Virus record (IMG/VR): IMGVR_UViG_3300030012_003361
Span: 1 to 31,606 of that record
Reading direction: 5' to 3' (one strand)
Length of the DNA: 31,606 bases
Origin: a virus
Of this stretch, positions 22,021 through 29,001 are shown one piece after another. Numbering within the stretch: position 1 is the first letter of the stretch; each line of letters begins with the position of its first letter. Below the pieces are notes generated by a model. It did not search any database and was not told the DNA's origin. It worked only from the letters and a program-made list of their open reading frames with translations. The position numbers and the translations under genes were made by a program.

Positions 22021-23351
22021 ATGATTTAGCATTAGATTTAATTCAAGAATCCCTCAAAGAACAGAAGCAAATGTATGCAAAAGGCAGAAGGGATGCAATT
22101 TATAAATTATTAGATTATTATGCTGGAGATAATACAGCACAATACATTGAGGATAGATTTAGTGCTGATGCCTTTCGCGAGATTCCTGTAAGTGAGTTTA
22201 ATGTTACGCGTAGAATGATAGACCGCATGAGCAGGATTTATACGCTTGGAGCGCAGCGAAATGTGAGTGATCGCTACGATGATATGATTCATAATAAACC
22301 TTTTAAAATGAAGCACATGGAAAAAATGACTAGGTTAATTGGAACAATCGCCACTCAGGTAGTGTTTAAACAGTCTCCTAAGCCTCATTTTAATTACAAT
22401 CCAGTTTACTATTTTGATGCATTTTTTGAAGATGATCCATTTGTGCCATCAGCTATAACGTATCCAATGGTTCAAAATGTTGTTGATGTTACTGATGTTG
22501 CTGGATTACAATATTGTTACTGGGATAAAGAATGTTTTATAAAATATGATGAGAATGGAATGGTACTTGAAGAGCAAATGCATAATTATGGAATTTTACC
22601 TTTTGTATTTACGCATCGCGAGCATCATCTTAATGAATTTTTCGTTGCTGGAGCTTATGATATTGTTGCAGCAAATGAGCAAGTTAATATTTTACTTACT
22701 GAGGCTGCATTAGGTATGCGCTTTCAAATGTTTGGTCAGTATGTTATTGAAGGTATGTATGAAGAAGAGCGATTGATGCGAGCTGGATCATCTGAAATTA
22801 TGGTAGTACCTGAGCCAGCTAAATTAGATATTAAAACGCCTAAAGCTAATGTAAGAGAAGCTATTGATCTTATAAAGGCTATACTTGATCTTACTGCTCA
22901 GAATAATCATTTATGGATTACATTTGCTGAAGATGGAAAGAGTGATAGACCATCAAGCGGCGTTGCTCTAAAAATTAAAGACTTAGAACGCTTTGAAGAT
23001 TTTCAAGATGACATAGAGCTATGGGAATTGTATGAAAAAGAATTATATCAGGTAGAACGTACAATAGCTAGAGCTAATAATATTGTACTTCCTGAAAATA
23101 TTGGTTTAAAATTTAATGAACCTGAGTATCCAATGAGCGTACAGGATCAGATAGCAATGGATAATTTTTTGATGCAAAACAATGTTATTACTCAAAAAGA
23201 TTTAATGTTAAAATATAATAAGCATTTGACTGAGCAGGAAGCTGAGTCAGTAATTAATCAAAATAGAGAAGTAAATGGCGAAGCAGCCCCAAGAGAGCAA
23301 GAACAATCAGTTTTTAATAGACTACTTACGCAAAATCCACCAGCTGAATGA
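22017..23351 (+). CDS. Portal protein
   Basis: A 444-residue protein directly after the large terminase. It starts with a helical segment (KRRDAIYKLLDYYAGD-type, actually GRRDAIYKLLDYYAGDN) and has the portal hallmarks FNVTRRMIDRMSRIYTLGA, YDIVAANEQVNILLTEAALG and FKDLERFEDFQDDIELWELY-like stem helices. Portals are dodecameric rings at the capsid vertex that pass DNA. The end overlaps the next gene by 77 bases in another frame. A GTTTAAAC copy lies at 22364-22371. Confidence 0.8.
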   Translation: MNDLALDLIQESLKEQKQMYAKGRRDAIYKLLDYYAGDNTAQYIEDRFSADAFREIPVSEFNVTRRMIDRMSRIYTLGAQRNVSDRYDDMIHNKPFKMKHMEKMTRLIGTIATQVVFKQSPKPHFNYNPVYYFDAFFEDDPFVPSAITYPMVQNVVDVTDVAGLQYCYWDKECFIKYDENGMVLEEQMHNYGILPFVFTHREHHLNEFFVAGAYDIVAANEQVNILLTEAALGMRFQMFGQYVIEGMYEEERLMRAGSSEIMVVPEPAKLDIKTPKANVREAIDLIKAILDLTAQNNHLWITFAEDGKSDRPSSGVALKIKDLERFEDFQDDIELWELYEKELYQVERTIARANNIVLPENIGLKFNEPEYPMSVQDQIAMDNFLMQNNVITQKDLMLKYNKHLTEQEAESVINQNREVNGEAAPREQEQSVFNRLLTQNPPAE

Positions 23352-23508
23352 TATAGAGTTTGATATCCCTCAGCAGGATATTAACGAGGTCATAAAAAAT
23401 CCAAGACAATATGCGCTGGATTTTATTGAATTAATGTTTGCTAAATCTATACCGCGTTTTTTAGAGAGTTATAAAGCTGGCGTAGAATTTGGTAAAAAAA
23501 ATAAGTGA
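23275..23508 (+). CDS. Small portal-associated protein
   Basis: A 77-residue protein starting inside the portal gene (77-base out-of-frame overlap), with GAGAAG before its ATG. The pattern FDIPQQDINEVIKNPRQYAL, DFIELMFAKSIP is one often seen in a small gene just after the portal in phages of this type. Function is unknown; perhaps a portal or protease-associated accessory. Confidence 0.55.
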   Translation: MAKQPQESKNNQFLIDYLRKIHQLNDIEFDIPQQDINEVIKNPRQYALDFIELMFAKSIPRFLESYKAGVEFGKKNK

Positions 23509-23801
23509 ACAAGATGAAAGCTGATGCGAGATCGGTCAAAATGGACAGGGTTGATGATAACTACATCCTGCGTATTAATATCCGCGCTCTTATTTACCTG
23601 CTTACTCTTGTCGCTTCGGCTACTTATTACTGGTATAATACTCAAAGCAAAATTGAACAGCTTCACATGGATGTAAGCCAAATGCATGAAAGAGTGTTAA
23701 AACTTGAAGCAAAAAATGAAGAAGAAATACAAAAAGTTATGATGTGGTATGAAGAGATTTCATTAAATCCATTGACAGGTTTTAAAAAGAAAAGGAAATA
23801 A
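23505..23801 (+). CDS. Membrane protein with coiled coil
   Basis: A 98-residue protein from a GTG overlapping the previous TGA (GTGA), or from ATG 23514. One membrane segment (NIRALIYLLTLVASATYYW, residues ~25-43) is followed by a coiled coil (KIEQLHMDVSQMHERVLKLE). A membrane protein inside the head operon is unexpected; it resembles the small one-pass coiled-coil proteins of the lysis region (2782) and those at 25703 and 26007. It could be a spanin-, holin- or superinfection-related protein. Confidence 0.55.
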   Translation: MNKMKADARSVKMDRVDDNYILRINIRALIYLLTLVASATYYWYNTQSKIEQLHMDVSQMHERVLKLEAKNEEEIQKVMMWYEEISLNPLTGFKKKRK

Positions 23802-24839
23802 ATGGCTAGGCATGATGCGGATGGGAATGCAATTAGCTGCCCAAAATGCAATAGCAAAAAAATGCGTAAAGATGGTTTTGCGTATTGGAAAACGTTTAAA
23901 CGTCAGCGATGGATGTGTACTGAATGTTTTAAAAAAACAGTAGCACCTACAAAAATAGCTCATAATCCTTTTAACGTTCCTGAAGTACCTGTTGAAGAAA
24001 TGTCTATTGAGGATATAATAGCATTTAGAAATAAAAAATATCAGGTAAAAGTAAAAAACGCCAATTATAAAAAGCTAATTCCTATTCAAGTAAATACAAC
24101 TGGCGTTATTGGAATCGCTCATTTTGGCGATCCACATGTTGATGATGATGGTACAAATCTCGCAGAAATATATAATATTGTTAATACAATAAATAAAACA
24201 GAAGGAATGTTTGCTGGAAATCTTGGTGATGTTCAAAATAATTGGATTGGAAGATTAACAGCATTATATAGTCAGCAATCAACAACAGCCAAAGAGTCTT
24301 GGCTTATTACTGAGCATTTTTTAACCAGCGTGCCTTGGATGTATTTAGTGGCTGGAAATCATGATGTTTGGTCAGGCGATGGCGATCCTATTGAATTTAT
24401 TATGCGAGATCAGCCTGCTTTATATCAAAAGCATGGTGCAAGAATGAATTTAATTTTTCCAAACAGGCGGCAAATTCGAGTTTCAGCAAGACACACCTTT
24501 AAGGGAAATAGTATGTGGAATACTGCCCATGGGATTAGTAAAGCTATTCAGATGGGTTGGCGTGATCATATTTTAACTGCTGGGCATACTCATGTATCAG
24601 GATATCAGGTGTTAAAAGATCCGTCATCAGGATTAATTAGCCACGCGTTGCAAGTTGCATCATTTAAAAACATGGACGAATATGCTGAAAAATTAGGCTT
24701 AGATGATAAAAATATTTTTAATTGTCCTGTAACAATTATTGATCCTAAGTATGCTGATGATGATCGCAGATTGATCACTACTATATTTGATCCGCATGAA
24801 GGTGCAGATTATTTAACATGGAAACGCAAAAAGAAGTAA
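23802..24839 (+). CDS. Zinc-ribbon metallophosphoesterase
   Basis: A 345-residue protein. An N-terminal zinc ribbon (C13, C16, C39, C42; CPKC and CTEC) recalls those of transposases and transcription proteins. It is joined to a calcineurin-like phosphoesterase domain: GDPHVD (D109, H111), GNLGDV (D142), AGNHDVW (184-187), HG at 242-243 and AGHTH (259-263), the full set of metal ligands. The substrate is unknown; relatives act on nucleotides, nucleic acids or proteins. It sits between portal and capsid genes, so it may act during head assembly or be packaged. A GTTTAAAC copy is at 23894-23901. Confidence 0.8.
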   Translation: MARHDADGNAISCPKCNSKKMRKDGFAYWKTFKRQRWMCTECFKKTVAPTKIAHNPFNVPEVPVEEMSIEDIIAFRNKKYQVKVKNANYKKLIPIQVNTTGVIGIAHFGDPHVDDDGTNLAEIYNIVNTINKTEGMFAGNLGDVQNNWIGRLTALYSQQSTTAKESWLITEHFLTSVPWMYLVAGNHDVWSGDGDPIEFIMRDQPALYQKHGARMNLIFPNRRQIRVSARHTFKGNSMWNTAHGISKAIQMGWRDHILTAGHTHVSGYQVLKDPSSGLISHALQVASFKNMDEYAEKLGLDDKNIFNCPVTIIDPKYADDDRRLITTIFDPHEGADYLTWKRKKK

Positions 24840-24889
24840 GTTTAATGGGGGGTAATTTAAAATAATATAAAAATGTCAGGAGTTTAAAC

Positions 24890-24994
24890 ATGCCAAAAGG
24901 AAAAGGATACGGATCAAAAAAAGGTAAATCTTCAAAAAGAAAAAAAGTAAAAAAAGCTAAAAAAAAGATGAAAAGAGCTTACCGTGGCTACTAA
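24890..24994 (+). CDS. 34-aa Lys-rich protein
   Basis: This miniprotein begins MPKGKGYGSKKGKSSKRKKV and ends KRAYRGY. About half of the residues are Lys or Arg. Its ribosome binding site (AGGAG) overlaps a GTTTAAAC copy (24882-24889) that ends at the ATG. It begins a series of basic miniproteins and overlaps the next by 11 bases. Such peptides in late operons probably bind packaged DNA or the capsid, but no function is established. Confidence 0.6.
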   Translation: MPKGKGYGSKKGKSSKRKKVKKAKKKMKRAYRGY

Positions 24995-25163
24995 AATAAA
25001 AGGCGTTTCAGTCGCTGGTTTAAATAAAAGACAGGTAAAGGCGATGAGAAGGCATGCAAGGCATCATACAAGAAAACATATTAGAAGTATGGTAACAGCT
25101 ATGAGAAAAGGAAGCACTTTTACTAATTCACACAAATCAGCAATGCGAAAAGTAGGAAAATGA
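24984..25163 (+). CDS. 59-aa His/Arg/Lys-rich protein
   Basis: Read from GTG 24984: MATKIKGVSVAGLNKRQVKA, then MRRHARHHTRKHIRSMVTAM, ending in AMRKVGK. Very basic, with a His-rich helix. It overlaps neighbours at both ends (ATGA with the next gene), supporting real translation. The start AVSGLNKRQ-like segment resembles small phage virion-associated proteins, but I cannot name a family. Confidence 0.55.
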   Translation: MATKIKGVSVAGLNKRQVKAMRRHARHHTRKHIRSMVTAMRKGSTFTNSHKSAMRKVGK

Positions 25164-25360
25164 AAAGATCAAAGAAATCAAAAAGGCGAAAATCTACTGT
25201 AAATAAAGCTGGTAATTATACTAAGCCAACATTGCGCAAAAGATTATTCTATAGAATTAAAGCTGGTAACAAGGGCGGCAGGCGTGGGTTGTGGAGTGCG
25301 CGTAAGGCGCAAATGCTTGCTAGAGCATATAAAAAAGCAGGAGGAGGTTATAAAAAGTAA
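25160..25360 (+). CDS. Small basic protein, DUF5872-like
   Basis: A 66-residue protein with the pattern KPTLRKRLFYRIKAGNKGGR, then GLWSARKAQMLARAYKKAGG and GYKK. This is the conserved core I recall from DUF5872, a family found in phages and in giant algal viruses, of unknown function. The Lys/Arg-rich N-terminus adds about 15 residues. Its stop overlaps the next ATG by one base. Confidence 0.65.
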   Translation: MKRSKKSKRRKSTVNKAGNYTKPTLRKRLFYRIKAGNKGGRRGLWSARKAQMLARAYKKAGGGYKK

Positions 25361-25605
25361 TGGCACTTAAAAAATCTCAAAAAAGTTTAAAAAAGTGGAC
25401 AAGCCAAAAATGGGGATATATAAATCCTAAAGATGCAAAAAAACCTCGCAAAAAACGCGGTAGATATTTGCCAGCTAGTGTACGCAGATCAATGACCGCT
25501 TCACAAAAGGCGTATGAAAATAGAAAAAAAAGAGCAGCTAATAAAAAAGGTAAAGCTAAAGCTAAGTATACAAAAAGAACTGCAAGAAAAGTAAGGCGTG
25601 CCTAA
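25360..25605 (+). CDS. Small basic protein with LKKWTSQKW motif
   Basis: An 81-residue protein: KKSQKSLKKWTSQKWGYINP, then GRYLPASVRRSMTASQKAYE and a Lys/Arg-rich tail. The order LKKWT-QKW, GRYLP, then basic tail is a recurrent viral small-protein family, again shared by phages and large algal viruses (DUF5872/6321-type; recalled, not checked). Function unknown; likely nucleic acid binding given its charge. Confidence 0.6.
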   Translation: MALKKSQKSLKKWTSQKWGYINPKDAKKPRKKRGRYLPASVRRSMTASQKAYENRKKRAANKKGKAKAKYTKRTARKVRRA

Positions 25606-25703
25606 TGCCTATGCCATTTCAATGCATTTATTGTGGTAAGCATGTTAGTCAGGCTTTAGGGGGTATTTGTGATAAATGTAAAAAAGAGGAAGAAGAAGAA
25701 TAA
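25605..25703 (+). CDS. 32-aa zinc-ribbon miniprotein
   Basis: Reads MPMPFQCIYCGKHVSQALGG, then ICDKCKKEEEEE. Two CxxC pairs 12 residues apart make a minimal zinc ribbon, followed by a Glu run. It overlaps both neighbours by one base (TAATG), so it is very likely translated. Acidic in its tail, unlike its basic neighbours. Function unknown. Confidence 0.6.
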   Translation: MPMPFQCIYCGKHVSQALGGICDKCKKEEEEE

Positions 25704-26020
25704 TGGAGTTTATGGAGATTTATGCAGAAGGGGGTATGATCGCTGTCGCAGGGGCTTTGCTAGTGTATATGGTATTCTCTATGAACAAAAGAGGATCGGC
25801 GCAGGCAGAAAGTTTGGCAGACCTAAAAACAGAGAATAGAGGACAAAGCGAAACGCTTGAAAATACAGAAGGAATGATTATAAAATTAATTGCAAGATGG
25901 AACGCTTCAGATGATAAATTAGATCGTAAATTTGATTCTTTGACTAAAGAGATAAATGATTTAGATAATCAGGTATCAGAAATAAAAGGTATAATCAGCA
26001 GATTAAATGGAAAAAACTAA
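25703..26020 (+). CDS. One-pass membrane protein with coiled coil (holin-like)
   Basis: A 105-residue protein with a single N-terminal membrane segment (GGMIAVAGALLVYMVFSM, residues ~10-27) and a long charged coiled coil (KLDRKFDSLTKEINDLDNQV). The layout is like BhlA-type holins or phage YvrJ-like proteins. It overlaps the next membrane protein by 14 bases. Located between basic miniproteins and head genes, far from the endolysin. Confidence 0.55.
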   Translation: MEFMEIYAEGGMIAVAGALLVYMVFSMNKRGSAQAESLADLKTENRGQSETLENTEGMIIKLIARWNASDDKLDRKFDSLTKEINDLDNQVSEIKGIISRLNGKN

Positions 26021-26288
26021 TCCTATATCAGATAATAGTAGTTTAAATATATCGCTGCCAATGATTATTCAAGCAGTTACTTTCATTGTAATGTTAGTGT
26101 GGGGGTACTCACAGCTAAATGCTAGAATATCATTTTTAGAATATCAAGTTGCGATGAACGAAGAACATATTATAGATTTAGAAGAAGATGCAGAAAAAAA
26201 TCAAGATGCTGAAATACCAGCTGATATTAAACAAAATCAAAGAATTGAATATCTTGAGCGTGAAGTTGAAAGGCTTAGAGATCAATGA
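26007..26288 (+). CDS. One-pass membrane protein with coiled coil
   Basis: A 93-residue protein: a polar N-terminus, one membrane segment (LPMIIQAVTFIVMLVWGYSQ, residues ~17-36), then a coiled coil (FLEYQVAMNEEHIIDLEEDA). It pairs with the preceding gene, repeating the paired membrane-protein layout seen beside the endolysin. Function not known; possibilities are a second holin/antiholin pair or an inner-membrane assembly factor. Confidence 0.55.
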   Translation: MEKTNPISDNSSLNISLPMIIQAVTFIVMLVWGYSQLNARISFLEYQVAMNEEHIIDLEEDAEKNQDAEIPADIKQNQRIEYLEREVERLRDQ

Positions 26289-26557
26289 TTACATATAGAG
26301 GAATAAAATTTTCAGGTTATAACAAGCCTAAAAGAACTAAAAGCCATAAAACTAAATCGCATGCTGTACTTGCTAAAGTTGGTAAAAAAGTAAAATTAAT
26401 TAGGTTTGGGCAGCAAGGTGTTAGAGGTGCTGGAAAGAATCCAAGAACAAAAGCAGCCAAAGCAAGGCGCAGATCATTTAAGGCTAGACATGCTAAAAAT
26501 ATTAAGAAGTTTGGTCGTCTTGGAGCAGCTTACTGGGCTAATAAAGTTAAATGGTGA
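26285..26557 (+). CDS. Small basic protein ending in the KARHAKNI/AAYWANKVKW motif
   Basis: A 90-residue protein with a conserved phage pattern: KVGKKVKLIRFGQQGVRGAG, then ARRRSFKARHAKNIKKFGRL and AAYWANKVKW. I recall this motif series from many phages, often next to portal or head genes, with no proven function. Very basic. Starts on the previous stop (ATGA) and ends three bases before the next ATG. Confidence 0.65.
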   Translation: MITYRGIKFSGYNKPKRTKSHKTKSHAVLAKVGKKVKLIRFGQQGVRGAGKNPRTKAAKARRRSFKARHAKNIKKFGRLGAAYWANKVKW

Positions 26558-26560
26558 TCA

Positions 26561-27052
26561 ATGAAGTCGAGGCGAAATTATTCCTACGCTAAAGGCGCAA
26601 GGCTTATTAATGGCATAATAAAAAATACATTAAATCAAATGGCTAATCATGTCAATGAATCTATTCAAAGAGGAATTGATAATAAAACAGATGTAAATGG
26701 AAAGCCATTTAAACCGCTATCAACAGAATCTACACTACCTATAAGAAATTTTAGAGGTCAGGGGTTTACGCCTCTTGATACAATGAAATCTAAAAGCGCA
26801 AGAAAACTAAGAAATACAAAAATTAAAAGGGCTACTGAAAATAAATTAGCTAGTAAAATTTTTATGAATACATCATACGGCGTATTTCATAATGAAGGTT
26901 TTACAACTGGATCAACATCAATGATTCCGAATAAAAAAGTACCAGCGCGTAACTGGTTTGGCATTCCTAAAGATATGACGGCAGGCGGTAAGTCGTATGA
27001 AAATTTTATTAGACTTGCTTTATCCCAAATAAAAAGATCATTGCTTAAATAA
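26561..27052 (+). CDS. Virion morphogenesis protein, Mu gpG-like
   Basis: A 163-residue basic protein. The pattern FHNEGFTTGSTSMIPNKKVP followed by ARNWFGIPKDM is the signature of the phage virion morphogenesis family (Mu gpG, tail completion). The N-terminal helix (GARLINGIIKNTLNQMANHV) also fits. Mu gpG and gpF genes are neighbours, as here. It is likely needed to finish the head-tail connection. Confidence 0.7.
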   Translation: MKSRRNYSYAKGARLINGIIKNTLNQMANHVNESIQRGIDNKTDVNGKPFKPLSTESTLPIRNFRGQGFTPLDTMKSKSARKLRNTKIKRATENKLASKIFMNTSYGVFHNEGFTTGSTSMIPNKKVPARNWFGIPKDMTAGGKSYENFIRLALSQIKRSLLK

Positions 27053-28650
27053 TGGCTACAAGAGAAGAATTATTAAGTTTATTTGGTGATGATTTTGATG
27101 AAGTTTTAAAAGGTTTAAACGCTCTGCCTGTTGAAGTTAGGCAGCTATTGGATAGGTCATTAAATAATTTAGTTTATGATGCTGAAGTATTTGGTCAGCG
27201 TATAAATAAAGTTGTACAAACGCAGCAAGCAAGAGGCATAGCGTTAAGTAATATCGCTGGATCACTTGCTACAGATATGCAGAATAAAGGTCGCATATTT
27301 GGCGAATTAAAAAACAGTATTAAAAGTTCATTAGTTGAAGGCGTTAATCAAGCAGGTCAGGCTGGTTCCTTTGCTGCGTATGATCCTGATGAAAATACTA
27401 TATTTACTTGGATTACTGTAGCTGGACATAAGATATGTGCGGATTGTGCGCCGCGTGGAGGTCAGAAAGCTACTTTACGAGAATGGGAAGAGCGTGGAAT
27501 GCCAGGTTCAGGCTGGTCGGTATGTCAGGGATATTGCTATTGTATTCTCGATCCTAGCGGCAAATTAAGTCCAAGATTACAATTTGAAGAAGTGCAGGAG
27601 CAAGGCGCAACAGCAAGACCTAAGCCTGCTCCACCTACAAAGCCGTTACCTAAGCCTCCATCTACGGCTACAACAAGATCATTAAAAGATTCATTTGTTA
27701 GTAATAATACACATGGAAATACGCATTTTGTTGATGCGTTTACTGATAGTAGCGATAGGTTTAAATCAGTTGTTAGTAAAATGCCTGAATTAAGACATAT
27801 TAGCACTACGAGATCAGGCGGCTTTTTTACTGAATATAGAAATAGAAAATTTACTTATAAAAATAAAGCAGATATTGATTATCAGACTAGGCATGGTGGT
27901 ATAAATGTAAAGTATCAAACAAAAGATTATTCAATAGGATATAATAAGGAATATGGTACTATAAGGCATGAATATGGTCATTTTATGCATCATAATTTGC
28001 ATCCTAATATTAATAATATGGACAGAGTTTATGATGATTATCAAAAGGCTTTAAAAAATGGCGATGTCGTTTCTGTAAATGATTATGTTAAAAAAAGAAA
28101 AGTAGTTGCAGGTATTAAAATGGATAAAGCGGCAACTGATCAATTAAAATTTCATGAGGCATATTTAACTGATAGGCACAATTTAGGTGTTGGCAGTAAA
28201 TATAAAAGAACTACAAAAGCAATGAAAGAAACGTTTGATGAAAAAAAAGCATTTTGGCAGGAATTATGGTCTATGGAAATGAATCCAATCGTAGAATATT
28301 CAGGAGCAAAGCCAATAAGATTACGCACAAGAGGAGGTTTATTTTTTACGGAGGATAGCGCGATTGTAAAAGCATTAATTAAAGATAAGAATAATACTAG
28401 TTTATATATTCAGGATTTGCTTGGAGCAATTACTAATAATAAAATTGGCTTTGGGCATTCTGATTCATATTTAGCTATAAGAACTATGGCGAGGCATGAA
28501 GTTTTTGCAAATTTAACAGCTTTATATAGCCATCAAAATCCATTAATATGGGAATTTACTAAACAAAATTTGCCAGCACTATGTAAATATTATGAAGATG
28601 TAATAGACACAATCCTCAAAGATGGTTATTTTGGAATTGAAATAAATTAA
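27052..28650 (+). CDS. MuF-like minor head protein fused to a zincin-like domain
   Basis: A 532-residue protein. Residues ~40-170 look like the MuF head morphogenesis domain, with FTWITVAGHKICADCAPRGG and a Cys set (C129, C132, C158, C162, C164). A Pro-rich linker (~189-204, PKPAPPTKPLPKPP) leads to a ~330-residue C-terminal domain with TIRHEYGHFMHHNL, i.e. a HExxH zinc site at 306-310, and a downstream RHEVFANLTALYS (E483) suited as third ligand. MuF proteins with toxin-like C-terminal domains are known; they may be ejected with the DNA. The role here could be maturation protease or injected effector. A small opposing gene ends inside its last codons. GTTTAAAC at 27113-27120. Confidence 0.75.
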   Translation: MATREELLSLFGDDFDEVLKGLNALPVEVRQLLDRSLNNLVYDAEVFGQRINKVVQTQQARGIALSNIAGSLATDMQNKGRIFGELKNSIKSSLVEGVNQAGQAGSFAAYDPDENTIFTWITVAGHKICADCAPRGGQKATLREWEERGMPGSGWSVCQGYCYCILDPSGKLSPRLQFEEVQEQGATARPKPAPPTKPLPKPPSTATTRSLKDSFVSNNTHGNTHFVDAFTDSSDRFKSVVSKMPELRHISTTRSGGFFTEYRNRKFTYKNKADIDYQTRHGGINVKYQTKDYSIGYNKEYGTIRHEYGHFMHHNLHPNINNMDRVYDDYQKALKNGDVVSVNDYVKKRKVVAGIKMDKAATDQLKFHEAYLTDRHNLGVGSKYKRTTKAMKETFDEKKAFWQELWSMEMNPIVEYSGAKPIRLRTRGGLFFTEDSAIVKALIKDKNNTSLYIQDLLGAITNNKIGFGHSDSYLAIRTMARHEVFANLTALYSHQNPLIWEFTKQNLPALCKYYEDVIDTILKDGYFGIEIN

Positions 28651-28847
28651 ATTTTTATTTTTATAGATTCATCATCAGATATATTTAATTCTTCATTAAG
28701 GACTTCATCATATCCTTTCATAGGAGTTTTATTCTCTAAAGATTCTATTAGTGATTGTTCTAATAAATCATCAGGATATCCAAAAATAGGAGGATGTTCC
28801 CCAAACATATTTTTATACTTTATTTGCAAGTCAAAAATTTTTCTCAT
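28647..28847 (-). CDS. Small acidic protein opposite the MuF-zincin gene
   Basis: A 66-residue acidic protein, MRKIFDLQIKYKNMFGEHPP, then IFGYPDDLLEQSLIESLENK. Its end overlaps the end of the MuF-zincin gene by four bases on the other strand. It is the only reverse gene in the head module and has its own promoter-like element P5. No family is firmly recognised. A cognate inhibitor or immunity protein for the zincin domain, made early, is an attractive but untested idea. Alternatives are an unrelated early moron. Confidence 0.5.
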   Translation of the reverse strand: MRKIFDLQIKYKNMFGEHPPIFGYPDDLLEQSLIESLENKTPMKGYDEVLNEELNISDDESIKIKI

Positions 28848-28904
28848 AAATATATACCTACATATTAATTTAATTGCGCTAAATTTTGCGCTACCTGCAT
28901 TTTA

Positions 28905-28917
28905 CATAACAATTATA
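28905..28917 (-). promoter_or_regulatory. Reverse promoter element P5
   Basis: On the reverse strand: TATAAT (28917-28912) directly followed by TGTTATG (28911-28905), the same block as P1, P3 and P4. The -35 is poor (TTTATT/TTTTAT region). It precedes the gene at 28647-28847 by ~57 bases. Confidence 0.5.
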
Positions 28918-28945
28918 ACATAATGCAACAACAAAATAAAACTAC

Positions 28946-28965
28946 CCTTAAAAATAATTTTAAGG
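28946..28965. promoter_or_regulatory. 20-bp palindrome upstream of the scaffold gene
   Basis: CCTTAAAA, ATAA, TTTTAAGG: perfect 8-bp arms. Resembles the palindrome before the large terminase (20661-20680). It could be a forward promoter/operator feature or a hairpin in the scaffold-capsid leader. The rest of 28848-29001 is AT-rich without a gene. Confidence 0.4.
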
Positions 28966-29001
28966 CTATATTCAGATAATTAAAAAAAAGGAATTACTCA
29001 G

